Assembly: GCA_028704945.1 (NCBI GenBank)
Contig: JAQWEL010000004.1
Coordinates: 52,951-116,950, forward strand
Direction: 5' to 3'
Source of the DNA: Patescibacteria group bacterium
GTDB taxonomy: Bacteria > Patescibacteriota > Patescibacteriia > Patescibacteriales > Patescibacteriaceae
DNA: 64,000 nt
Under the pieces are notes generated by a model that was not told the DNA's origin, made no database searches, and worked only from the letters and a program-made list of their open reading frames with translations. Position numbers and translations under genes: made by a program. Below are positions 1-7,154 of this stretch, in pieces (position 1 is the stretch's first letter; every line of letters begins with the position of its first letter).

Positions 1-1
1 T

Positions 2-448
2 GAAAATAATCAGCCACTCGTTGAGGAGAAAAATAATTTGAATAGTGATGGCGGACAAGAAGTCGATGCTGGTGTTTTACCTCCAGAAAACATGGCTACT
101 AGCTCCGAATTAACAACTGAAACACCATCAAGCTCTATCACGACGGTTTCAAGTAGCTTATCTTATTCTGATGCTACTAGCACGGGTAATTTATCCGGCG
201 GAGAAGCTGTTGATCAGACAGTTGATTCTGACAATGATGGTTTGACTGACGTGAGAGAGATTGAACTAGGCATTAATCCTAATAAAATTGATAGCGATGA
301 TGACGGTTTATTGGATTACGAAGAAGTAGAAGTATGGAAAACCAATCCATTGGTTAGGGATACGGATGGAGATGGTTATTCCGATGGTGATGAAGTTAAA
401 AATAAATATAATCCTAACGGTCCAGGTAAAGCAATAATTAACAAGTAA
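2..448 (+). CDS. Partial surface protein with thrombospondin type 3 (calcium-binding) repeats, 5' end outside window
   Basis: The reading frame is open to the left edge (GAA AAT AAT CAG from base 2), so the gene starts before the window; the TTG at 38 is probably not its start. The visible part is a Ser/Thr-rich low-complexity linker followed by three Asp-rich units of the TSP3/EF-hand-like type (DSDNDGLTD, DSDDDGLLD, DTDGDGYSD), each followed by an acidic helix and an Asn-Pro. In this family such repeats bind calcium and stiffen extracellular stalks. The next gene carries the same repeat type, so the two probably belong to one surface-protein unit. Seen: repeats and linker. Inferred: cell-surface location, because the N-terminus is missing. 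Confidence 0.8.
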   Translation, partial: ENNQPLVEEKNNLNSDGGQEVDAGVLPPENMATSSELTTETPSSSITTVSSSLSYSDATSTGNLSGGEAVDQTVDSDNDGLTDVREIELGINPNKIDSDDDGLLDYEEVEVWKTNPLVRDTDGDGYSDGDEVKNKYNPNGPGKAIINK

Positions 449-462
449 AATAGCTAATAATT

Positions 463-2022
463 ATGCCGGAAAATAATTTTAATAACCCAACCAGTCAAAC
501 GCCTTTAAGCCAAGATCAAGTTGGTTCAAATATCGGCACAGCATCAAACCAAAGCAGCGTTTCTAGTATTAATAATTCTGTTGCGCCAGGACAGCTACCA
601 TCAAAGGTTAGCGGTTCTTTTAATATGCCACCTAGCCCGCCTCCGCCTATTCAAACTCCTATCTCAGCCTCAAAAAATTCTGCTGATAAGCCCAATAATG
701 CCTCCAACCAAAGTAATTTTTTAAAGGGAGCAACTCCAATCGGACAGACAAAACCAGCTGATGCCGCCGCTAAAGAAGCAATTGATATTTATGTCATGCC
801 TAAAGAATTTCAAAAACATAATCGCGTGGTTGGTAATGGATCTAAAACAACTGGGATAGTCATTATGACTATTGGCATTGTTATTTTATTAGGCGCTGGT
901 AGCGTAGTTTATTTTTATTTATTTAACCCAAGTGTTTTAAAACAATTTTTAGGAATTAAACAAACTACTGAAAAGGTTAATCCGCCAGTTAACACTGTTG
1001 AACAAAATAATTCTGAAAATTTGCCAAGCTTAACTACCTCAACAACCGATATAGCTAGTTCAACGGAAGAATTACCCTTGGTAAACCCCAAAGATTCTTA
1101 TTTAACTTACAATAAAGGTTTGTTTGGAGCTAATAGTTTTTTGGAATATTATAATTTAATTGGTCAATACGGTAGTGAGGTTAAGAAAACTAATTTAGAA
1201 GCGGAAAAAGCTATTGTAGATGTTTCTCCGGAAAAGGGTAATGATACTTTAAATAAAATTAAACTAGAAACACCTTTGCTAAACGGTGGGGAAAACATCC
1301 AAGAAACAATCGGTCCAGATAACCAATCAGCCACTTTGAAAATATCTTTAGCCGATGGAATATCATCAGGGGTTATTGATTTAGTTTTAGAAAATAAATC
1401 ATGGAAAATTTCTAATGAAGCTTGGGATCTGAAAAAAGATTCTACTAATAATGTTGTTTATAAAGCGAGTGAAGACAGGGATAATGATCAGTTTACCGAT
1501 ATAGAAGAAGATTTGTTTGGAACAAATAAAGAATCAGCTGATACGGATGGAGACACTTATCTTGATGGTAGCGAAGTTATGAATTTATATAATCCAAATG
1601 GTAAAGACCAACTCTTTAAGAGCGGAAAAATATTTGATTATTATAGCTCTGTTTATCGTTTTAGAGTCTTATATCCGAAACAATGGACTAAGGCGGTTAA
1701 TGAAACTGACAAAAACCAAGGTGATTTAGCTTTCAATATTGGTGGCGGGCATAATATTATCATTAAAATTGAAACTAACAGCACTCATCAATCAATTGAT
1801 GATTATTATAAAGGCATAAACAGCGGTCAAGCAGCCCTGCCAAGCCAAAAAATTATTTCCGATACTTGGATTGGTATAAGTTCTAAAGATGAGTTAGTTT
1901 ATTATATAACAGATCTCAATAAAGAAAGGATATATATTTTTAGTTATATCCCGGGAGACGACAAGTCGCTTGATTACATACATGTCTTTAAGGCTATGGT
2001 CAAGAGCTTGATTATCAAATAA
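463..2022 (+). CDS. Membrane-anchored protein with proline-rich N-terminus and TSP3 repeat
   Basis: 519 aa. Residues 1-105 are Asn/Ser/Pro-rich and probably disordered, with a PPSPPPP run near 57. One transmembrane helix lies at about 129-153 and precedes a Ser/Thr-rich linker. Residues about 210-325 form an unrecognised globular part. Two TSP3-type Asp-rich units follow at about 338-377 (DRDNDQFTD, DTDGDTYLD). The C-terminus (about 390-519, YRFRVLYPKQW onward) resembles the PsbP/lipoprotein-like fold often attached to bacterial surface proteins. The start is 14 bases after the previous stop, suggesting co-transcription. Topology with the long C-terminal part outside is inferred; function is unknown. 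Confidence 0.75.
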   Translation: MPENNFNNPTSQTPLSQDQVGSNIGTASNQSSVSSINNSVAPGQLPSKVSGSFNMPPSPPPPIQTPISASKNSADKPNNASNQSNFLKGATPIGQTKPADAAAKEAIDIYVMPKEFQKHNRVVGNGSKTTGIVIMTIGIVILLGAGSVVYFYLFNPSVLKQFLGIKQTTEKVNPPVNTVEQNNSENLPSLTTSTTDIASSTEELPLVNPKDSYLTYNKGLFGANSFLEYYNLIGQYGSEVKKTNLEAEKAIVDVSPEKGNDTLNKIKLETPLLNGGENIQETIGPDNQSATLKISLADGISSGVIDLVLENKSWKISNEAWDLKKDSTNNVVYKASEDRDNDQFTDIEEDLFGTNKESADTDGDTYLDGSEVMNLYNPNGKDQLFKSGKIFDYYSSVYRFRVLYPKQWTKAVNETDKNQGDLAFNIGGGHNIIIKIETNSTHQSIDDYYKGINSGQAALPSQKIISDTWIGISSKDELVYYITDLNKERIYIFSYIPGDDKSLDYIHVFKAMVKSLIIK

Positions 2023-2023
2023 A

Positions 2024-2449
2024 ATGATTGATATTTTAAACAAAACTAAGACAAATATTCAAATAAAGTTAGCGCGTCAAGCGGGCGAAGCTGTTCTGAA
2101 AAAATATAAAAAATCCCAAGCCGACGTTTCAGTTGTCTTTATTGGAGATACATTAATGAGAAAAATGAACAAAGCTTGGCGCAAAAAGGATAAAATAACA
2201 GATGTTTTATCATTCAGATCAGAAGATTCAATTGGCCCCAATGACAATAGTTTGGGCGAGATTTTCATTGATTATGCCCAAATCAAAAGACAAGCCTTAA
2301 AAATGAAACATAGTGTTAAATATGAATTGGTTTTTATCGTTGTACACGGTTTCTTGCATTTACTTGGTTATGATGATAAAACTGAGTTGGAATCAAAGAA
2401 AATGTTAAAACTGGGCGAAGATATCATTGTAAAGTATAAATTAATTTAA
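2024..2449 (+). CDS. ybeY: Endoribonuclease YbeY (16S rRNA maturation / ribosome quality control)
   Basis: 141 aa, slightly short for the family. The metal-binding signature is present near the C-terminus as HGFLHLLGYDD. The first two His ligands (HGxLH) are kept, but the usual third one in GYDH is Asp here. The conserved LSF-like segment (TDVLSF) and the GEIFID strand are also present. YbeY is a single-strand RNase needed for 16S 3'-end processing and removal of defective ribosomes in the cytoplasm. It starts 2 bases after the previous stop and is followed by dgkA 3 bases later, as in many genomes where ybeY and dgkA are neighbours. Confidence 0.9.
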   Translation: MIDILNKTKTNIQIKLARQAGEAVLKKYKKSQADVSVVFIGDTLMRKMNKAWRKKDKITDVLSFRSEDSIGPNDNSLGEIFIDYAQIKRQALKMKHSVKYELVFIVVHGFLHLLGYDDKTELESKKMLKLGEDIIVKYKLI

Positions 2450-2451
2450 TT

Positions 2452-2817
2452 ATGCCGATTATCAGAATCAGAAGGCTTTTGCAGAGCTTCAAACATTCAT
2501 TTCGCGGTTTTAAGAAGGTTGTTAAAGAAGAACAGAATTTTCGGATTGAATTAACAGTTGGTTTGCTTGTTTTGATAGTTGGTTTTATTTTGGGAGTTAG
2601 CCAAGTGGAGATGGCTATTTTGATAATTACTATCGGTATTGTTTTGTTAATGGAAATTTTGAATACTTTGATTGAGGCTTTAACTGACTTATTGAAGCCA
2701 AAACTGGATTATTATGTCAAAATGATAAAAGACATCGCCGCCGCCGCAGTAGTCGTCGCTTCAATAGTTTCTGTCGGTGTCGGTTTAGTGATTTTTGGGC
2801 ATTATTTATTTAAATAA
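2452..2817 (+). CDS. dgkA: Diacylglycerol kinase family protein, probable undecaprenol kinase
   Basis: 121 aa integral membrane protein with the DgkA layout: an amphipathic N-terminus (SFKHSFRGFKKV), then three transmembrane helices. The family signature is at about 65-95: EILNTLIEALTD followed by KMIKDIAAAAV, corresponding to the active-site E-N-T-x-I-E and K-D-x-x-x-x-A-V motifs. In cells without a classical outer membrane this family phosphorylates undecaprenol, recycling the lipid carrier for peptidoglycan and surface glycans. That role suits this glycan-rich window, but the substrate is inferred. It sits between ybeY and ftsA in one run of genes. Confidence 0.9.
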   Translation: MPIIRIRRLLQSFKHSFRGFKKVVKEEQNFRIELTVGLLVLIVGFILGVSQVEMAILIITIGIVLLMEILNTLIEALTDLLKPKLDYYVKMIKDIAAAAVVVASIVSVGVGLVIFGHYLFK

Positions 2818-2838
2818 TTATTAGTTTGAATATACTAT

Positions 2839-4092
2839 ATGAAGAATAACAGGATTATCGCCGGTTTGGATATCGGTTCAACTGCAGTCCGCTTGGTTTT
2901 GGGTAATATTGTGGCGACGGAACAACAAGAAAAATTGCAGATTATCGGAGCAGTTTCTTCACCTTCTGAAGGCATTAGCCGAGGAGTGATTAATAGTATA
3001 GAAGATGCCACTTCAGCTATCGCTGCTTGTTTAGAGAAAGCCGAAAGGCTTTTGGGCGTCAATGTCTATGACATTTGGCTTGGCATTAATGGCCCGAATA
3101 TGAAATGCGAAACGTCTAAGGGTGTAGTGGCTGTTTCTAGAGGTGATGGAGAAATAAATGCTGATGATGTCAACCGAGCTTTAGAAGCCGCCCAGGCCTT
3201 GTCTGTGCCCCAACACTACGACATCCTGCATGTCTTACCGGTAGAATTCAAAGTAGACAGCCAAGAATGCGTTAAAAATCCTTTGGGCATGGTTGGCGTG
3301 CGTTTGGAAGTGGAAGCTTTGATTATCCAGAATTTATCCAGTCAAATTAATAATTTAAAAAAATCAATTCAACGAGCCCAACTTAATATCGATGATATTG
3401 TTTTTTCAGCTTTGGCTGCCTCCGCAGTTGCGCTTGATAGCAAACAAAAAGAGCTTGGCGTAGCTTTGGTTAACATCGGTTCCTCGACCACTAGTTTAGC
3501 TGTTTTTGAAGATGGGGAGCTTTTGCATGCAGCTGTTATTCCGCTTGGTTCCAGTCATATCACAGCTGATGTTGCTATTGGCTTGAGGTGCCCTATAACT
3601 TTAGCCGATAAAGTAAAAATTCTTTATGGTAGCGCTAATGCCAGCCGATTTAACAAAACCGACGAGATTGATATTACTGAGATTATTCGTGAAGAAAATT
3701 TGGCCGATGAAACAAATATTATTTCAAAACATTATGTAGCTGAAATTATTCAGGCGCGCGTTGAAGAGATTTTAGAAAAAATTGACGAAGAATTTAAAAA
3801 AATAGGTAAAAGCGGAATGTTGCCAGCTGGTGTGGTCTTAATCGGCGGTGGCGCTAAATTGTCAGATTTAGTGGAAACAGCCAAAAAGGTTTTAAGATTA
3901 CCAGTTAGCTTGGGAGGCAATAAACATGTGCCAACAGTTATTGATAAAGCTAATGATGTTGAATATTTGACTGCCCTTGGTTTGGTTGTCTGGGGCGACC
4001 AAATATTAAGGCGATCAGGTTCTGATAATTCCAATTCAGCCAGAAATATTAATGGTTTGTTTAAGAAGATTATTTCTATTCTAAAGCCATAG
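2839..4092 (+). CDS. ftsA: Cell division protein FtsA
   Basis: 417 aa, full length. The actin/Hsp70-fold phosphate-1 loop is at residues 9-22 (GLDIGSTAVRLVLG). The SHS2/1C region follows (GISRGVINSIEDA), then the phosphate-2 strand VALVNIGSSTTSLAVFEDG and the adenosine motif VVLIGGGAKLSDL. The C-terminus ends in a basic amphipathic helix (GLFKKIISILKP), the membrane-targeting sequence by which FtsA tethers FtsZ filaments. A rho-independent terminator follows about 50 bases downstream, so ybeY-dgkA-ftsA end one transcription unit. ftsZ, often the next gene, is not here. Confidence 0.95.
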   Translation: MKNNRIIAGLDIGSTAVRLVLGNIVATEQQEKLQIIGAVSSPSEGISRGVINSIEDATSAIAACLEKAERLLGVNVYDIWLGINGPNMKCETSKGVVAVSRGDGEINADDVNRALEAAQALSVPQHYDILHVLPVEFKVDSQECVKNPLGMVGVRLEVEALIIQNLSSQINNLKKSIQRAQLNIDDIVFSALAASAVALDSKQKELGVALVNIGSSTTSLAVFEDGELLHAAVIPLGSSHITADVAIGLRCPITLADKVKILYGSANASRFNKTDEIDITEIIREENLADETNIISKHYVAEIIQARVEEILEKIDEEFKKIGKSGMLPAGVVLIGGGAKLSDLVETAKKVLRLPVSLGGNKHVPTVIDKANDVEYLTALGLVVWGDQILRRSGSDNSNSARNINGLFKKIISILKP

Positions 4093-4140
4093 TTTATCGT
4101 TAATTTTATTTGTAAGGCCAAAATACAATTATTTTTGTTT

Positions 4141-4177
4141 AAAAGCGTATTAAGAATGATACGCTTTTAGTTTTTTA
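4141..4177 (+). terminator. Rho-independent terminator after ftsA
   Basis: A perfect 10-bp stem AAAAGCGTAT / ATACGCTTTT with an 8-base loop is followed by AGTTTTTT. It separates ftsA from the thioredoxin-like gene. Confidence 0.85.
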
Positions 4178-4217
4178 GGTAATATTGAAAAAAAATAACA
4201 ATTATTATAAGATGAAA

Positions 4218-4230
4218 TATAATATATAAT
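4218..4230 (+). promoter_or_regulatory. Overlapping -10 boxes before thioredoxin-like gene
   Basis: Two perfect TATAAT hexamers (4218-4223 and 4225-4230) lie 12-20 bases before the ATG at 4243. No good -35 is visible. Use of the second box would give a leader of only about 6 bases. Confidence 0.5.
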
Positions 4231-4242
4231 AAATTAGAGATT

Positions 4243-4644
4243 ATGGTTAATAGAAAATTGATTATTTCCGGTTTTTTTAGCGTAATTTTTTTAATTATTA
4301 GTATTTTTGCTTTAGTTCACGAAAAAAAATCAGTTAATTCGCCTGTTTTGGCAGAAACTAATAATGATGAAATAATTTTGTTTTATGGTACAACTTGCCC
4401 GCATTGTAAAAATGTAGAGGAATATATGGCAGAAAATAAAACTGAGGAATTTATAAAATTAGTTCAAAAAGAAGTTTTTGATAATAAGGTTAATAGCCAG
4501 CTTTTGATTAATAAGGCGCGGGCTTGCGGTATCAATACTGACTCAATTGGAGTGCCATTGTTGTGGGTCAAAGGTCAATGCTATTCTGGAGATGAACAGA
4601 TAATTAATTATTTTAAGGTCGAGCAGGAAAAGCTTGGAAAATAA
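4243..4644 (+). CDS. Membrane-anchored or secreted thioredoxin-like protein with CPHC active site
   Basis: 133 aa. An N-terminal hydrophobic segment (about 5-27) acts as a signal anchor. A thioredoxin/glutaredoxin-type strand and active site follow: IILFYGTTCPHCKNVEEYM, with CPHC at about 51-54. The cis-Pro region is GVPLLWVKGQCYSG, and two further Cys are in the C-terminal half. Pro-His between the Cys pair is the DsbA-like choice, which favours an oxidising thiol role, but the small size resembles glutaredoxin-like proteins. It is followed at once by a membrane protein with an external CPVC motif, a likely redox partner. Activity and direction of electron flow are inferred. Confidence 0.75.
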   Translation: MVNRKLIISGFFSVIFLIISIFALVHEKKSVNSPVLAETNNDEIILFYGTTCPHCKNVEEYMAENKTEEFIKLVQKEVFDNKVNSQLLINKARACGINTDSIGVPLLWVKGQCYSGDEQIINYFKVEQEKLGK

Positions 4645-4648
4645 TCTT

Positions 4649-5155
4649 ATGGGAAAAATAGGTTTTTTACTTAGCGCTTTGGTGCTATTATCAGCCAAAC
4701 AAGCTTTAGCTTTTTGCCCTGTTTGCGCCATAGCGGCTGGAGCCGGAGTTGGTGTAGCTCGTGAATTTGGTGTCGATGATTTTATTGTCGGCTTATGGCT
4801 GGGCGGCTTGATGGTTGCTTTGATTGCTTGGACAATAGAATGGCTGGCTCAAAAGAAATGGGTTTTTAAATACTATCAATACGTAGTCGGAATTGTCTTT
4901 TACGCCATAACCTTTATACCGCTTTATTTCATGAATATCATTCAAAAGCCTTTAAAATTATTTGACCAACTACCGGTTGATAAAATAATTTTAGGTTCAG
5001 TCTTAGGTAGTTTTTTGTTTTGGTTTGCTGGAGAATGGTATCAGGCTTTAAAGAAAAATAATAACAATAAAGCCTATTTTCCTTATCAGAAAGTAATTAT
5101 GCCTCTTGGAGCATTGATTTTATCAAGTGTTTTATTTTATTTTTTAATTAAATAA
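4649..5155 (+). CDS. Membrane protein with N-terminal CPVC motif, possible redox partner
   Basis: 168 aa from the ATG at 4649; an in-frame TTG at 4634 would overlap the upstream gene and add MENNL, which looks less likely. A signal-like hydrophobic segment ends in AKQALA and is followed directly by FCPVC. Next comes a Gly/Ala stretch, GLWLGG, and about three more transmembrane helices (around 45-62, 75-95, 107-125), with a last one at the C-terminus. The CPVC pair holds the only Cys residues, and it would sit at the outer face of the membrane just after the first helix. No named family was recognised. Position next to the CPHC thioredoxin-like gene suggests the two work together. Confidence 0.65.
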   Translation: MGKIGFLLSALVLLSAKQALAFCPVCAIAAGAGVGVAREFGVDDFIVGLWLGGLMVALIAWTIEWLAQKKWVFKYYQYVVGIVFYAITFIPLYFMNIIQKPLKLFDQLPVDKIILGSVLGSFLFWFAGEWYQALKKNNNNKAYFPYQKVIMPLGALILSSVLFYFLIK

Positions 5156-5159
5156 ATAT

Positions 5160-5687
5160 ATGGAAGATAATCAAAAGTTAAATGAGTTGATTGAGAAATA
5201 TGATCAAATGAAAAAACAAGAGAAAATGGATCTTTCATCTGACCAGGATTTAACAATTGCTATCATGAATTTAGTCGGTATTGAAGAACATTTTTTCTTT
5301 TCAGGCGCTAAAACAGGTAAAACCGAATATTATGATCTCATTAATGAGGTTAGAGAGATGCGCAAGGATTTGTTAAAAAAGATAATCAAGGAATACGAAG
5401 GCGAAGTCTGGTGCATATCCAAGCATTTACTGGCGGCCAGCTATCGTTTGATGGAGGTTGGCACTAAAGCCTTGTCGCGCGGACGCAAAGAAGAAGCTTA
5501 TGAAATGTTTGAAAAAGCTTACAATCTTTATTCACTGTTTTGGGGATTAAATATGAAGATTATTGCCGCTGATGATGTTAAAAAAATAGATGAACAGGCC
5601 GTTAACAAACACGATGATGAGAAAAAAGGTTTTTTGGGTAAGATGGGAACTTTGGTTAAAAAAGCAGTCGATTGTTGTATTGAATAA
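5160..5687 (+). CDS. Conserved-looking helical protein of unknown function
   Basis: 175 aa, soluble and almost entirely helical by composition. The middle section (GTKALSRGRKEEAYEMFEKAYNLYSLFW) reads like a single TPR-type helical hairpin. The N-terminal half is charged and contains a DLTIAIMNLVGIEEH segment. Two Cys (CC) lie at the very end. It starts 4 bases after the redox membrane protein and is followed by a strong terminator, so it closes that three-gene unit. No function is claimed. Confidence 0.65.
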   Translation: MEDNQKLNELIEKYDQMKKQEKMDLSSDQDLTIAIMNLVGIEEHFFFSGAKTGKTEYYDLINEVREMRKDLLKKIIKEYEGEVWCISKHLLAASYRLMEVGTKALSRGRKEEAYEMFEKAYNLYSLFWGLNMKIIAADDVKKIDEQAVNKHDDEKKGFLGKMGTLVKKAVDCCIE

Positions 5688-5708
5688 TTTTAAGAATAAA
5701 ATTTCTTT

Positions 5709-5737
5709 TAAAAACAGCTCAAGCGAGCTGTTTTTAA
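5709..5737 (+). terminator. Rho-independent terminator after the thioredoxin-like gene unit
   Basis: Stem AAAAACAGCTC / GAGCTGTTTTT with a short AAGC loop and trailing T-rich sequence. Confidence 0.9.
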
Positions 5738-5750
5738 GTTGTTAAAAATA

Positions 5751-5759
5751 TGTTATAAT
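5751..5759 (+). promoter_or_regulatory. Extended -10 promoter upstream of the sensor genes
   Basis: TG-T-TATAAT (5751-5759) follows the terminator and is the only clear promoter element before the small membrane protein and sensor genes. A transcript from it would start near 5766. Confidence 0.55.
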
Positions 5760-5791
5760 AAAAAAATGTTTCAGTTTGATAACTTATTTTT

Positions 5792-5914
5792 ATGGTTAAG
5801 AAAAATCATTATTTAGTGATATGTTTGATTGCTTGGGGCGTCAGTATCATTATTCTTGTTTGGAATTGGATTAATGTAATTAAGTCGGTTAATGCCATAT
5901 CTTTTAATAATTAA
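5792..5914 (+). CDS. Small single-pass membrane protein (40 aa)
   Basis: A short open frame from ATG 5792 to TAA 5914 encodes 40 residues: a basic start (MVKKNHY), one hydrophobic helix (about LVICLIAWGVSIIILVWNW) and a short polar tail. It sits between a promoter and the sensor gene at 5943, on the same strand. Topology fits a small membrane protein that could modulate the adjacent sensor. Without homologues this remains a prediction from composition and position only. Confidence 0.4.
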   Translation: MVKKNHYLVICLIAWGVSIIILVWNWINVIKSVNAISFNN

Positions 5915-5942
5915 TTTTTAGTTTTTTTAAATTGGTGGTGCT

Positions 5943-7154
5943 ATGAAATTATTCACCAAGTTTATTGTTATTATTGTTACAACAAATTTGATAGTTTTAT
6001 CTTTTGTTGGTTTTTTATTTATTTTTTTTGAAGCTAAAGCATACGCCGTGGAAACATTTTTTTCTATTTTGGGAATAATGATCATCGCTACCTTGGTTGT
6101 CTTAGGCTTAATTTATTACAAGCTTATTAAACCGATTAAAGCTTTAACGATTTTTTCAAGGCAGGTAGCTTTAGGTATTGATAATAAAAAGGTTGTTATT
6201 AAAGGCAATGATGAGATGGCTCAAATGGCAAATAGTTTGAATAAAATGACGGAAAATTTAGCCGCCTCAGGACGCCATATTCATGACATTATAGTTGCTA
6301 TGCCAATCGGATTAGTAGTTACTGACGATGAAGGAATAATAAAATCAGTTAATCAACCATTCCTGAAGATTATAAATATTGATCCCAAAAAGAATTTTAA
6401 GAAAAAGAGCATTTTTGATTTTTTCGATTTTAAAAATGAGGAAGAGAATCGGTCTTTTAAAATAATGCTGGATGGTAAAAAAATATCCGAGTATCGAATT
6501 TATGCTATTAAGAACGATGGATCAAAAGTATCGGTCAACGTATCATCTAATGCTTTATTTGATGATAATGGTTTGGTCGACTCAATTATTTTTACAATTA
6601 AGGAAACGGACGCAATAACGGATTATGCCAAAGAACGCTTGGCTCAAGTTGCACCTATTTTGCATCAGACAGCCATGGGTAACTTTAGCCAGACGATTCC
6701 TTTGCCAGAGGGCGAAGATGAATTTACTGAACATTTTGTTTCTATTAATTTGATGATTGAGGATTTAAATAGTTTAATGAAGCAATTAAAAAGCAAGCAG
6801 CTTGAACAACAAAAACAGAATGATGAACTAGAAAAAACATCCAAAGAACTCGAAGAAGCTAAAAGCAATCTTGAGGAAAAAGTGGTTGACAGGACTAAAG
6901 AGTTAGAGTTGGCCAAGAAAGATTTAGAGCTTAAAGTAGGGGAAAGAACTAAAGAGTTAAAACGCTTAAATGCTAATTTAGAAAAAGAGGTGGCTAAGAG
7001 AACCGCAGAGCTCCAAGACAAGGTTAGCGAGCTGGAAAGGTTTAATAAGTTTGCTGTTGGACGGGAATTAAAAATGGTTGAATTAAAAAATATGATTATT
7101 AAGCTTAATCAAGAGCTTAGTAATGCTTTAAAAAGAGTAAGAGATAATCAATGA
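5943..7154 (+). CDS. Membrane sensor subunit: two TM helices, HAMP, PAS and long coiled coil, no kinase domain
   Basis: 403 aa. Transmembrane helices lie at about 7-30 and 38-62 with almost nothing between them. A HAMP-like segment (KLIKPIKALTIFSRQVALG) at about 62-110 is followed by a PAS domain at about 115-225 (MPIGLVVTDDEGIIKSVNQP) and a long coiled coil at about 270-400. The coiled coil has repeated RTKEL turns and an ELERFNKFAVGRELKMVELK ending typical of histidine kinases just before their catalytic part. The kinase domain itself is absent. The stop overlaps the start of the next gene (ATGA at 7151), which supplies it, so the two look like one sensor in two polypeptides. The minimal outside loop suggests it senses the membrane or a partner. 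Confidence 0.8.
   Translation: MKLFTKFIVIIVTTNLIVLSFVGFLFIFFEAKAYAVETFFSILGIMIIATLVVLGLIYYKLIKPIKALTIFSRQVALGIDNKKVVIKGNDEMAQMANSLNKMTENLAASGRHIHDIIVAMPIGLVVTDDEGIIKSVNQPFLKIINIDPKKNFKKKSIFDFFDFKNEEENRSFKIMLDGKKISEYRIYAIKNDGSKVSVNVSSNALFDDNGLVDSIIFTIKETDAITDYAKERLAQVAPILHQTAMGNFSQTIPLPEGEDEFTEHFVSINLMIEDLNSLMKQLKSKQLEQQKQNDELEKTSKELEEAKSNLEEKVVDRTKELELAKKDLELKVGERTKELKRLNANLEKEVAKRTAELQDKVSELERFNKFAVGRELKMVELKNMIIKLNQELSNALKRVRDNQ

Noticed and set aside
6665..7021. Minus-strand open frame of 118 codons, Ser/Leu-rich
   Set aside because: Antisense shadow of the Lys/Glu-rich coiled coil in the sensor gene; composition (runs of S, L, F, C) is typical of such shadows and there is no start signal.
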